Shown one piece after another: positions 24,441 through 33,083 of a DNA stretch of 64,000 bases. The DNA lies in NCBI RefSeq assembly GCF_016864375.1, contig NZ_CP069356.1:682001-746000 (forward strand). Direction: 5' to 3'. The number at the start of each line of letters is the position of its first letter. The first letter of the stretch is position 1. This DNA comes from Microvirga sp. VF16. GTDB lineage: Bacteria; Pseudomonadota; Alphaproteobacteria; Rhizobiales; Beijerinckiaceae. The notes under the pieces are model-generated. The model did no database searches. It saw only the letters and a list, made by a program, of their open reading frames with translations, and was not told the origin of the DNA. Made by a program: the position numbers and the translations under genes.

Positions 24441-25991
24441 TCAGCTCCCGCTCCAGCTTTTCAGGGTCTGGTAGTCGATCTTGTCTGTCGATGTCTTTGG
24501 AAGCGACGAATGGAAGCTGAACCGGTCCGGGATCATGTAGATCGGAATGTGCTCGGAGCAGAACGTCTTCATGTCGATCAGCGACAAGGGCTTCCCTTCC
24601 TTGGACACGATGTGGGCATGGACCCTCATGCCGACGCTCTCGTCCGCTAACGCGACAACGGCGGCTTCCCGAATGCCCGGATGGCGGTAGAGACATACCT
24701 CGATTTCGCCCAGCTCAACGCGGAACCCACGCTTCTTGATCATTCTGTCCTTTCGACCGAGGTAACGAAGGTTGCCGTCCGCATCCTCGCGAACGATATC
24801 GCCAGTCCGGTAATAGTTCTTGCCCCGCACCTCGACGAAGCACCGCTGTGACTGCTCGGGCAAATTCCAGTAACCTCTCGTAACCGCGGGCCCGCATATA
24901 CACAGCTCACCCTCCGCCCCTTCGCTCGCCTCGGTTCCATCGGCCTGAATGAGGATGCCTTCAAGATGCGGGCAGACCTTCCCGATTGGAACCGGCTCCA
25001 TCTGCTCGGCCGGAATGGGCGTCTGGACCTGGTAATACGTGCAGACATTCGTTTCGGTCGGGCCGTACAAATTGAAATACTGCGGATGCGGCCAACATGT
25101 TGTCAGCAGTTTCAGGTGATTGATAGGAAACACCTCGCCGGCGAACAGAACCAGTCTCAGCGCCGAGTAGTCGCGCGTGTCGAGCTGCCCAAACTGAGCC
25201 ATAAGGCTCAAGATCGACGGAGCCGAGTACCAGACCGTGATCCTGTGATCTGCTATCAGCTGAGCGAGCTCGTAAGGCTGCTTTCCAACCTCCTCACCGA
25301 TGATGAGCAAGGTTCCGCCATGCTTCACGGAACTGAAGACATCAAAGACCGACAGGTCGAAATGGAACGGAGCGTGGGATGAAAAACGATCCGATGGCGC
25401 GAGGACAAAGGTTCTCGCGCACCACTCAACGAAACTTACCGCGTTACCATGCGTGAGCTGGACGCCTTTCGGCTTGCCGGTGGAACCGGAGGTGTAAAGG
25501 ATGAAAGCCAGATCGTCGGTCCCGGCCGCAGAAAGGGCGAATGACGTCCCTGTCCGAACATTGCGGGCGAGTGTGGCTCGCGCCGGACCGCCGTCTCTCG
25601 CCTCATCGACGACGACAATGGTGGGGTGCCACTCTTCCTCGTCGTGTGCTTCAAGCATCGGCTCGAAGCGTCTCTCAATCACGATGGCGGCCACCCGACA
25701 ATCGGCAAGGATGTAGTTGTTGCGCGCGGCCGGTCCGGTCGGATCGAGCGGAACATACGCGGCACCGGCTTTCAGGATTGCGAACAGTGTCACGACGGCA
25801 TCGATCGACTTGTGAAGCCAGAAGCCGACGCGATCGCCAGGCTGAATGCCAAGGCTGACCAATCGGTCACGCAGCCGATCGGACTGGGTATCGAGATCCT
25901 CATATGTCATGGAGCTGCCGTCGAGCTCCTGGATCGCGATCTTGTCAGGCCAGTGATGCGCGGCATTGAGAAGATATTGATGGAGATTCAT
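24441..25991 (-). CDS. Free-standing adenylation enzyme with a proline-type pocket
   Basis: A 516-residue NRPS-type adenylation enzyme. Core motifs A3 (YTSGSTGKPKG, 166-176), A5 (NLYGPTETN), A7 (YRTGD, 394-398), A8 (GRKDRMIKKRGFRVELGEIE) and A10 (TDKIDY, Lys504) are all intact. Aligning by eye to GrsA, the pocket residues are D212, L213, F216, Y255, L282, A284, L308, V316, C317, K504, i.e. DLFYLALVCK. From memory, the L-prolyl-AMP ligases that feed pyrrole-2-carboxyl carriers (PltF, RedM, CloN4 type) have DLLYLALVCK, one residue different. I therefore expect L-proline activation and loading of the carrier at 26118. The start was moved to the ATG at 25991 because GGAGG lies eight bases upstream; the GTG at 26012 is weaker. 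No condensation or thioesterase domain is attached. Confidence 0.85.
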   Translation of the reverse strand: MNLHQYLLNAAHHWPDKIAIQELDGSSMTYEDLDTQSDRLRDRLVSLGIQPGDRVGFWLHKSIDAVVTLFAILKAGAAYVPLDPTGPAARNNYILADCRVAAIVIERRFEPMLEAHDEEEWHPTIVVVDEARDGGPARATLARNVRTGTSFALSAAGTDDLAFILYTSGSTGKPKGVQLTHGNAVSFVEWCARTFVLAPSDRFSSHAPFHFDLSVFDVFSSVKHGGTLLIIGEEVGKQPYELAQLIADHRITVWYSAPSILSLMAQFGQLDTRDYSALRLVLFAGEVFPINHLKLLTTCWPHPQYFNLYGPTETNVCTYYQVQTPIPAEQMEPVPIGKVCPHLEGILIQADGTEASEGAEGELCICGPAVTRGYWNLPEQSQRCFVEVRGKNYYRTGDIVREDADGNLRYLGRKDRMIKKRGFRVELGEIEVCLYRHPGIREAAVVALADESVGMRVHAHIVSKEGKPLSLIDMKTFCSEHIPIYMIPDRFSFHSSLPKTSTDKIDYQTLKSWSGS

Positions 25992-26015
25992 CTGATAGAT
26001 CCTCCGGCGCACGAC

Positions 26016-26121
26016 CTAGAGCATTTTTCGGCGAGTGCATCCGGTTCGCCGTCAGAAGCCGTCAGAAAATGCGGCACAACAGAGAAGAGAACTGGGTCCA
26101 CGAAATGGGAAACAGCTCTAG
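26016..26121. repeat. CTAGAGC-type dispersed repeat, copy F2
   Basis: It is bounded by CTAGAGC and its inverse GCTCTAG and closely resembles F1 (18344-18452). It fills the gap between the carrier-protein and adenylation genes, and its right end supplies the TAG stop of the carrier gene. It may attenuate or process the transcript between the two genes. Confidence 0.75.
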
Positions 26122-26384
26122 CGCACGAGCGAACGCTTCGAGTCGACGAGCTCGCAAATGGCCTGCAACGTGTTCAGGTGCTCCTCGTCGGCCTCATGGG
26201 CTTTGATCGGGATGTCGAATTCGCGCTCGAGGAATGCAACCAGCTTTAACATCGCCAAGGAATCAAGGATGCCTGTCGACACCAGGGGCGTGCTCGGCGT
26301 GAGCTGCCCTGGGTCCTCCCCCGGAAGGAATTCCTCAAGGATGTAGTCCTTGACGACGGACATAGTGGCGCTCTGATCTGTCAT
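26118..26384 (-). CDS. Acyl/peptidyl carrier protein
   Basis: An 88-residue carrier protein with the phosphopantetheine site GILDSLAMLKLV (Ser42) and an acidic four-helix-bundle pattern (VKDYILEEFLPGEDPGQLTP, FLEREFDIPI). After modification by a phosphopantetheinyl transferase it would hold the amino acid activated by the adjacent adenylation enzyme while the oxidase acts on it. It is the first gene of the minus-strand operon and faces the MBOAT-SGNH gene across a 525-bp shared promoter region. Its stop codon lies inside a dispersed repeat, suggesting the C-terminal few residues may have been changed by insertion. Confidence 0.88.
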   Translation of the reverse strand: MTDQSATMSVVKDYILEEFLPGEDPGQLTPSTPLVSTGILDSLAMLKLVAFLEREFDIPIKAHEADEEHLNTLQAICELVDSKRSLVR

Positions 26385-26571
26385 GAAAGCTGCTCCATCT
26401 GGCTCGCAGCGTCAACTGATCTGCACGATTCCCGATTCTAGGTAGCTCTCGTTCAAAAGCTAGTGGCCCTCCGGAATTGAGGAACGACCAGGATCATGCG
26501 GGCGGCTTACCTGCACTGCACCAGGATGCATTAAGACAGTCGATACGAGACGATATACGTACTGCCCCATG

Positions 26572-26620
26572 GAGCATCGGACCCTGAAGTGGATCTGCAC
26601 TTTTGAGATCGATTCGATGC
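26572..26620. repeat. Dispersed intergenic palindrome, copy R5
   Basis: GAGCATCGGACCCTGAAGTGG is followed by GCACTTTTGAGATCGATTCGATGC, a short relative of the second half of R4. Confidence 0.5.
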
Positions 26621-26757
26621 CCAATCCCTTAGGCGCACACGGGGCACTCGATCTGCCAAGATATCGTCGTCTAGCCGCCCAATGACTAATTTAGCACCCG
26701 GCCTGTACTGGACCTCCCGTCGCGGCGCGGTCAAAGATCGTCATGGCTAGCCCATTA

Positions 26758-26853
26758 TGCGGCCCTTTGGGTCGCGCAGGGCGGAGCGCCGTTGAAGGGA
26801 TCGGGCATCGGGTCGATCCCCAACCGGGGTCCACTTTTGGAATCGATGCTCTA
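26758..26853. repeat. Dispersed intergenic palindrome, copy R6
   Basis: It has GCCCTTTGGGTCGCG at the left and the GGGGTCCACTTTTGG-ATCGATGCTCT end typical of the family at the right. Confidence 0.55.
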
Positions 26854-26909
26854 ACTGGCATCCACGAGGACCGGACGACCGGGAACGACCTATAACGGAG
26901 GCCACAGCG

Positions 26910-29561
26910 GTGGAGGCTCCTGTCACATCAGTGCGCTCGGCGCAGTCACGCGACGCCGATAACGTCCTCGTCGGGAGCCCGCCTTCCAGGGAGGCCAGCG
27001 CCGTCAAGGCCTACTGGGAGCAGGTGCGCCACGATCTGACATTCCGTCGCCTTCTAAGGCTGGGGACCATCGTCGTCGAACTCGCGCTCGTCGCAGTCGC
27101 GGTCAGGCTCCTCAATATTGAGAGCCCCGCTTTCGAATCCGTGCTCACGCTGGCTCTCGGCGGTTTTCTCATCCATCACTTTCTGCCCCTCCTCTGGCGA
27201 ATTCCATTTTTCGCAGCTCTGTCGCTGGCCACCGTGCCGCTCGTCTTTGGTTGGCAGGCCGGCATGTGGCTGCTTGCCTTCGGGGGGCTGCTGATCGCGC
27301 TCTGCCACGTGCCGGTTGCATTTCGTGTCCGCGTTGCGCTTATCGTCGCCCTGGCGCTTGCGCTGGCTCTCGCACGCAAGCAAGTGCTTCCCGTATTCAC
27401 CGCGATCCCACCGACGATCTGGCCGATCCTGGGATCGATGTTCATGTTTCGGTTGATCGTCTACCTTTATGACCTCAAGCACGAGGCCGCGCCTTTCAGC
27501 GCGAGCCGCGCCGTGGCTTACTTCTTCATGCTGCCGAGCGTCTGCATGCCGCTCTTCCCGGTCGTCGACTACAAGACGTTTCAGCGCAGCTTCTATAATG
27601 TAGATCCCTTGCGCCTGTATCAAACGGGCGTGAAGTGGATTCTTCGAGGACTGATCCACCTGACCCTGTACAAGGCCGTGTACTTCCTGGCCGTGGTCGA
27701 GCCGGGAAGCGTCGTGAATGGAACCGATGCGGCGAGGTATATGGTCTCGACGTTCCTACTGTATTTGAAGATTTCCGGCCTGTTTCACATCATCGTCGGG
27801 CTCCTTCATCTGTATGGGTTCGGCCTTGCAGAAACACATCACTTCTATCTGTTCTCGGCGAGCTTCACCGACTTTTGGCGCCGCATCAATATATACTGGA
27901 AGGACTTCATCCAGAAAATCGTCTTCAATCCCGCATACTTCCGGTTGCGCAAGAGAGGCGAGACATTCGCGGTCGCAGCCGCGACCCTGATCGCCTTTGC
28001 GGCGACATGGCTTCTCCACTCCTATCAGTGGTTCTGGATCAGAGGCGATTTCCCGATCGTGTGGGCCGACATCGTATTCTGGTTCGGATTGGGATTGGTC
28101 GTCCTGGTCAACGTGCTGCTGGAATCCCGAAAAGGGCGCCTGAGAACGCTGACCAAACCTGCGCGGACATTTCGGGATGATGCTGTGCTTGCGGCGAAGA
28201 CGGCGGGCACGTTCGCGGCGATCTGCGTGCTCTGGACCATCTGGAGCACGCCCGATGTAGCCGAGCTCACGGTTCTCTGGCAGGGCATCCTCAACTCGGG
28301 TCCGGCAGATGTCCTGATCCTCCTCGGCATCCCGGTAGCCGTGGGCGTCCTGGGCGCCATATTCCGGAACAGAAAGCGCGAGACCCCCGGAACGGACACC
28401 GGTGGCGATGACAGAAGCTTCATGATTCAGGCTGGGGCCGTGACGCTGACAGCCGGTCTCCTCATCGTCGTGGCGCTGCATCCCTCTCTGCTCCAGCCGG
28501 TATCGCCGGCGCTCGCGAGTCTGATCACTGACCTGCGCGATCGCAACCAACTGAATGCGGCCGACGAAATGAAAATGGTGCGCGGATACTATGAGGATCT
28601 CGGCGATGCCGGCCGGTTCAATAATGAACTGGGCATGCTGTTCGGCGTGGCGCCTGCGGACTGGAAGGGATTGGGCCCGGAATTGGAAACAAATGACGCC
28701 ATCGAGAGGCAGTTCGTTCCCTCAACGGCAACGGTCGCAGCCGGAACGATTCGTACGGTCAACAGCTTTGGGCTGCGCGACCGTGAATACCCGCGCGATC
28801 ATGATTCTGGGACTTTCCGGATTGGTCTCGTCGGCGCGTCCCATGACATGGGCTGGGGAGTGAAAGATGACGAGACATACGAGAACCTCGTCGAGGATCG
28901 GCTGAACCGGGAGTTGGGACCGATAACCGGAAAGAAGTTCGAGATCATGAACTTTTCCTTCAGGGGATATGGCCCGACCCAGAAGCTCGCCGTGATCGAA
29001 CATCGTATGTTCCCCTATCGTCCGGATGTCGTCTTGTACGTTGCGAACACGGCCGAGTTTCTGTGGATGTTCAAGTCGGCATCAAAGCTCGCGCGGAATG
29101 CTCTTCTCGATCAGTTTCCCTATGTCGGGGACGCAATCGAACGAGCGGGACTCAATCCTGCAATGCTTCCCAAGGATGACATCCTCACTCACAAATTGGC
29201 GCCCTTTGCAGAAGATGCTCTCACGGCTTTGCTCCGCAGCTTCCGCAAGGCTACGCTCGCGCGTGGTGCCCGTCCGGCACTTGTTCTGCTTGAAATCCCC
29301 AAGGATGGCCGGACCCGTAAACCGGAATTCGACCGCCTGGTGAGCATCGGGCGGGCGGCTGGACTTCCCGTTCTCGATCTTCAGGGATCATTTGCGAAAG
29401 TCCGAGACCGGAAATCGCTCTGGGTCGCATCGTGGGACAACCATAGCAATGCGGAGGGGCACCGTTTGCTCGCGGATCGTCTCTACACGCTTCTGGTTCT
29501 GCAGGAGCTGGTCCCTACGAAGCCTCCGGTGGATCGCTCCAGTGTCCAGGACGCGAGATAG
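26910..29561 (+). CDS. MBOAT acyltransferase fused to an SGNH esterase-like domain
   Basis: An 883-residue protein. Residues about 50-530 hold many membrane helices of the MBOAT family. Key blocks are FWRRINIYWKDFIQKIVFNPAYF (323-344) and the catalytic-type His370 in TWLLHSYQWFWIRG. After a last helix (about 508-525) comes an SGNH/GDSL-like domain: NSFGLRDREYP, then VGASHDMGWGV with the probable nucleophile Ser644, NFSFRGYGPTQ (681-691), VANTAE, and WDNHSNAEGH near the end with Asp843 and His845. Two-protein systems such as DltB/DltD or AlgI/AlgJ/AlgX pair an MBOAT with an SGNH partner; here they are fused. The predicted job is moving an acyl group across the inner membrane and onto a periplasmic acceptor, presumably the EPS. 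The GTG start has GGAGG eight bases upstream. Confidence 0.82.
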   Translation: MEAPVTSVRSAQSRDADNVLVGSPPSREASAVKAYWEQVRHDLTFRRLLRLGTIVVELALVAVAVRLLNIESPAFESVLTLALGGFLIHHFLPLLWRIPFFAALSLATVPLVFGWQAGMWLLAFGGLLIALCHVPVAFRVRVALIVALALALALARKQVLPVFTAIPPTIWPILGSMFMFRLIVYLYDLKHEAAPFSASRAVAYFFMLPSVCMPLFPVVDYKTFQRSFYNVDPLRLYQTGVKWILRGLIHLTLYKAVYFLAVVEPGSVVNGTDAARYMVSTFLLYLKISGLFHIIVGLLHLYGFGLAETHHFYLFSASFTDFWRRINIYWKDFIQKIVFNPAYFRLRKRGETFAVAAATLIAFAATWLLHSYQWFWIRGDFPIVWADIVFWFGLGLVVLVNVLLESRKGRLRTLTKPARTFRDDAVLAAKTAGTFAAICVLWTIWSTPDVAELTVLWQGILNSGPADVLILLGIPVAVGVLGAIFRNRKRETPGTDTGGDDRSFMIQAGAVTLTAGLLIVVALHPSLLQPVSPALASLITDLRDRNQLNAADEMKMVRGYYEDLGDAGRFNNELGMLFGVAPADWKGLGPELETNDAIERQFVPSTATVAAGTIRTVNSFGLRDREYPRDHDSGTFRIGLVGASHDMGWGVKDDETYENLVEDRLNRELGPITGKKFEIMNFSFRGYGPTQKLAVIEHRMFPYRPDVVLYVANTAEFLWMFKSASKLARNALLDQFPYVGDAIERAGLNPAMLPKDDILTHKLAPFAEDALTALLRSFRKATLARGARPALVLLEIPKDGRTRKPEFDRLVSIGRAAGLPVLDLQGSFAKVRDRKSLWVASWDNHSNAEGHRLLADRLYTLLVLQELVPTKPPVDRSSVQDAR

Positions 29562-30518
29562 ATGGAGACGGTGGGCGAACCAAGGACCCTGACCGGCGAG
29601 TACGGCCTGACGAGTTCGGCGGATGGCGCGCGCCCTGCACGCGTCTCCTTGATCATCCCGGTCTACCGGATGGACGCGGAGCTGCGGCAGTGCCTGGAGT
29701 GCCTTACCAGGCAGACCTATGGCGATTTCCAGGTTGTGGTTGTCGACAACGAGCCAGCAGCAGACGGCGGCGTCGGCGCGGGGATCGAGGCCGTCATCTC
29801 CGCGTTTGCGGCCGCGGGCCTGCGAGTGCGCGGCATCGGATGCCGCCAACCCGGTTCCTACCATGCGCGCAATGCCGGCGTCGCGAATTCGCAAAGCGAA
29901 CTGATCGCGTTCACCGACGCCGATTGCCAGCCGCTGCCGGAATGGCTCGAGGCGGCGATCGAAGCCTGGGACACGCACACTCGTCCCGGCGTGGTCTCGG
30001 GTCCAGTGGCTCTCTATCCGGCCGACCAGCGCCCGATCTCTCTCTACGAGATGCGTTTCAGCTATCTCGGCCTGATCAACGGCAGGGGGGATTCATTCGT
30101 GACGGCCAACTGGCTTATCGCCAGAGAGATCCTCACCGAATTGGGCAGCTTTGACGCGTCGCTGCGATCTGGCGCCGACGTCGATCTTTCGAGACGTATC
30201 AAAGCGGCCGGCCATCACCTTATCTACGCTCCAAATGCAGTTGTGCGGCATCCGACGCGGACCACACTTGAGGAACTTCTGAGGAAGCATCGCCGTACGG
30301 TAGGTGGTGCATGGAACCGCACTCCGAGGAGCCTGAGGACTCTGCGCGTTCTGAGACATGTTCTTAGACGCGGATGGTCGCGCTACCGCGATCTGCATCG
30401 GGCCAGAGCCAGCGAAACGGAGCTTGTGACGGGACTGCTCAAGGTACAGCGTGCCATCACGGCGGCCGAGATCCGAGAAACGATCCGCCTCGCTTGCGGA
30501 GGTGAGCCCGAGCGGTAG
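29562..30518 (+). CDS. GT2-family glycosyltransferase
   Basis: A 318-residue GT-A enzyme. The core shows VSLIIPVYRMDAELRQCLECLTRQTY (start of the fold), VVVVDNEP, GSYHARNAGVANSQSELIAFTDADCQPLPEWL with the metal-binding DAD (about residues 119-121), and SGADVDLSRRIKAAG (the acceptor-side ED-like block). The ATG directly abuts the stop of the MBOAT-SGNH gene, so the two are almost certainly one operon and may act on the same glycan. Which sugar it transfers cannot be determined. The extra 25 N-terminal residues before the fold are unusual but harmless. Confidence 0.88.
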   Translation: METVGEPRTLTGEYGLTSSADGARPARVSLIIPVYRMDAELRQCLECLTRQTYGDFQVVVVDNEPAADGGVGAGIEAVISAFAAAGLRVRGIGCRQPGSYHARNAGVANSQSELIAFTDADCQPLPEWLEAAIEAWDTHTRPGVVSGPVALYPADQRPISLYEMRFSYLGLINGRGDSFVTANWLIAREILTELGSFDASLRSGADVDLSRRIKAAGHHLIYAPNAVVRHPTRTTLEELLRKHRRTVGGAWNRTPRSLRTLRVLRHVLRRGWSRYRDLHRARASETELVTGLLKVQRAITAAEIRETIRLACGGEPER

Positions 30519-30536
30519 TCTCGCCGGGATCGGGCC

Positions 30537-30776
30537 TCAATGCATTCTTCCGTCTCGCCCGGATTCGTCACCTGAACCGCTTCTTGCCACCTCTATCTCA
30601 TATTGACGCACGATCCGCTCATCTCCGTCGGGGATGCGCCTGATGTGGTAGAGCGGAATGCCATCGGCGGTAGACGGAAGCAGGCTGACGATGCTGAAGA
30701 TACCATGAGGCATCTTGCACAGAGGCGTTTCCTTTGCCCGGACATGTTGGCCGATCTTGAACGCATGCGTCGTCAT
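30537..30776 (-). CDS. Small conserved-type protein (SH3-like?)
   Basis: 79 residues from the ATG at 30776, chosen because GGAGG sits eight bases upstream; the frame is open to 30812. The sequence (MTTHAFKIGQHVRAKETPL, GIFSIVSLLPSTADGIPLYHIRRIPDGDERIVRQYEIE) resembles short proteins common in alphaproteobacteria whose FxIGxxVRA...YxIRxxxDGxERVVxE pattern suggests a small beta-barrel. The function is unknown to me. It is convergent with the GT2 gene and marks the end of the intact EPS block. Confidence 0.6.
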   Translation of the reverse strand: MTTHAFKIGQHVRAKETPLCKMPHGIFSIVSLLPSTADGIPLYHIRRIPDGDERIVRQYEIEVARSGSGDESGRDGRMH

Positions 30777-31233
30777 AGGGTCGTCCTCCAAAAGAGAATC
30801 GGACGCAACCACGCTGCCACGATCCTGTTGCGAACGGGGAATGTCGGCAAGTCAGTCCCGGCCGAAATTTCCCACTAGAGATTCAACGACTGGCCACATC
30901 GCGATCATCGCTATGGGGCGAGGCAGTCAAACCCATCGCCCGCTGATCCGATGTATGGCGTACCCTGCTGATGCAGGTGGTTCGACATTCGAGCAAGGCC
31001 TGTCCCTTCTAGTTTAGCGGCCTCGGGTCTCGACTGGCAAGGACAGGCAATTTGGGGTTCATTGGTCCTGACAGACTGCCAGGGGTCGAAACTAGATCTG
31101 TCTCCCAGTCTTGCAAGCCGTGATCACGGCCGACTCCTGATTATTGGCACGGGAGCAACTTGAACGATCAAGGGCGGACGTAGGCGGGAGTGATCCGGAC
31201 CGGGTCAATTAGCCTGTCCTAGGTACGTTGTCG
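30777..31233. other. Gap with no recognised gene
   Basis: About 450 bp between the small protein gene and the first IS remnant. I see short unconvincing frames only. It is probably a mix of the former promoter region and decayed insertion-sequence DNA. Confidence 0.4.
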
Positions 31234-31875
31234 CTATTGCCCGCAGGCGAGCCGCGCATAACGCGGGGTTTGGCCCTGCAATTCGGTGTGAAGGATCATT
31301 TGTCGCGTTGAAGCAAGGGTCGACAGAGCTATTGCTCGCCAGAGCATCGGAGTGTGTCCTTGGGTCCGAACATCTAGCGAAAGTCCCGCATGGGATACAG
31401 AAGCACTTAAGGGCTGTCCTGTTAAGCCCGTATGAGCAGACTCTTTTATCTCGAATGGAGGGTTATTTCCTCCTGAATGCTGTCTCTGCGGCGTAAAGGG
31501 GCTTCCCGAGGCTTTGGCCATCCTCATCGGTATGATGCGCGCTGCCCGCAATGTAATAGCCTCGAGCGGCATCGCCTTCTGGTGCTTTGGCTTGTCTGGA
31601 TGCGAGACCTCCTTGGCGTGAGCGACGACGTGGAAGGCTTGGGGCAAAGCGTGTGGATCGGGTGGCTTGAAGCGCAAGTTGGCGAGTTTGGGCCCGGCAG
31701 CCAGGCGCCGTTGCACGACCTGTTCGGGTGAGGCCCCCTTGAGCACGCGCTGGCGTCTTCTATTATAGGCCTGATTGAAGCCTTTGAGCAGCTTCTCGAG
31801 GTCGCGATGGCTATAGATCGTGATCCCCAGCACCTCGCGTTGCACCCGTCCGTTGAAGCGCTCCACGAGACTATT
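31234..31875 (-). pseudogene. IS481-like transposase, C-terminal fragment
   Basis: The coding remnant begins NSLVERFNGRVQREVLGITIYSHRDLEKLLKGFNQAYNRRR, the last third of an rve/DDE integrase core including the catalytic Glu. It continues to LRFKPPDPHALPQAFHVVAHAKEVSHPDK, which looks like the natural C-terminus of this transposase type. The frame then runs on to 31234 through unrelated sequence. The upstream two thirds, with both catalytic Asps, are missing because an IS110 element (copy 2) joins at base 31876, exactly before the Asn codon. Confidence 0.7.
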
Positions 31876-32703
31876 ATCGGGCATAATGATCTCGGTGCCT
31901 TATGCGTCCATCTGCTTTCCTCGGGAGGCGGTGCTATGGTGAGCCCCTCTGGGACGCGGGGCACCGGGAGCACGAAGGTGCGGGCAGGCCGCCGATAGAC
32001 GTTGGGCTGAGAGCCCGAACTCGTTACATGGCCGCCCCCTTGCGACTTGCCCGGATGCGCTGCGAGCGCGGATCAGTAGGTGTCGTGTTGCCCGCTAGCT
32101 CCCGTCTTGAACGAGCACAGCTCGGAGGGAGCCAGCGTGCGCGTCATCGGACTGGATATCCACCGCGCCTTCGCCGAGGCGGTCGCCTGGCAGGAGGGCA
32201 AGCTCAAGCGGATTGGGCGCATCGACATGCGCCGGAGGAGGAGCCTGGCTGTCGGAGCAGTCTCTGCCGGACGATGAGCGCTTTGCCATTGTGCGCCATC
32301 TGCGGGAATTCGATCGACTGGCGGAAGATCTCCGGGTCATCGAGCGAGATCTCGCGCGCTCCGCTCTGGCCGACGAGAGTGTTGCGCGCCTGATGACCAT
32401 CCCCGGCATCGACATGGTGGTGGCGCTCGCGCTGGCGGCAGCCATCGGCGATATCCAGCGCTTCGATGCTCCCGAGAAGCTGGTCAGCTATCTCGGGCTG
32501 AACCCGAGCGTGCGCCAGTCCGGTCCTGGGCCAGCCCATCACGGCCGGATCACCAAGCAGGGACGCGGGCATGCCCGCGGAATGCTGGTCGAGGCCGCCT
32601 GGGCTGCGGCGTGAGCCCCTGGTCCCCTGCGGGCGTTCTTCCTCCGGGTGAGCAGCCGGCGCGGGCAGCATGTGGCGGCGGTGGCAACCGCCCGCAAGCT
32701 GGC
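31876..32703 (+). mobile_element. IS110-family element (copy 2), degraded
   Basis: Its left end (31876-32136) resembles the left end of copy 1 (2075-2321): GGGAGCACGAAGGTG, then GGCAGGCCGCC, and further shared blocks up to the gene start. Its junction is the same ATGCCCGATAA motif joined to an N-x-L-V/I-E coding segment of another transposase. The element ends at about 32703 where an IS3-type element is inserted. Confidence 0.6.
32137..32703 (+). pseudogene. IS110-family transposase with internal deletion
   Basis: It starts at the GTG at 32137 (RVIGLDIHRAFAEAVAWQEGKLKRIGRIDMRRR). After about 35 residues the frame jumps to the middle of the protein (LSEQSLPDDERFAIVRHLREFDRLAEDL, LMTIPGIDMVVALALAAAIGD, YLGLNPSVRQSGPG, HGRITKQGRGHARGMLVEAAW), so about 120 residues, including the later catalytic acidic residues, are deleted. 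An in-frame stop near 32612 and truncation after ATARKLAV complete the decay. It is related to copy 1. Confidence 0.8.
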
Positions 32704-32756
32704 TGTCGAACCGCGCCGGGATTCCCGGAGGCTCCAACACCTGACAGGATGGAGCC

Positions 32757-33083
32757 ATGACGAAGCGAACACCACCCTATTCACCAGAGGTCCGCGAGCG
32801 AGCGGTCCGGATGGTTTTCGAGCACCGCGACGAGTACGCCTCGCAGTATGAGGCGATCCTGTCGATCGCAGCCAAGATCGGCTGCTCGCGCGAGACGCTG
32901 CGGCACTGGGTGCGGGAGGCCGAGCGCGATCAAGGCCTCCGGGCCGGGCCGACGAGCGCGGAGCAGGAGAAGATCAAGGCGCTCGAGCGTGAGGTGCGCG
33001 AACTGCGCCAGGCCAACGAGATCCTGCGCAAGGCCAGCGCGTATTTTGCCCAGGCGGAGCTCGACCGCCGCTTCAAGCCATGA
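32757..33083 (+). CDS. IS3-family OrfA
   Basis: A 108-residue HTH protein. YSPEVRERAVRMVFEHRDEY, then SIAAKIGCSRETLRHWVREAE (HTH), form the DNA-binding part. KIKALEREVRELRQANEILRKASAYFAQAELDR is the leucine-zipper tail characteristic of IS3 OrfA. It overlaps orfB by four bases, where family members make an OrfAB fusion by programmed frameshifting. The gene itself looks intact. Confidence 0.9.
   Translation: MTKRTPPYSPEVRERAVRMVFEHRDEYASQYEAILSIAAKIGCSRETLRHWVREAERDQGLRAGPTSAEQEKIKALEREVRELRQANEILRKASAYFAQAELDRRFKP

Larger units (their letters stand above)
26385..26909. other. Divergent promoter region with two palindromic repeats
   Basis: A 525-bp region between the carrier-protein operon (minus) and the MBOAT-SGNH operon (plus). 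It carries palindromes R5 (26572-26620) and R6 (26758-26853), both with the GTCCACTTTT-type core, and the ribosome-binding site GGAGG at 26897-26901. Coordinated expression of the two operons from this region is likely but no operator is recognisable. Confidence 0.55.

Noticed and set aside
23418..24650. A 410-residue plus-strand frame opposite the dehydrogenase
   Set aside because: The minus-strand acyl-CoA dehydrogenase fold is unmistakable; the plus frame has no recognisable content.
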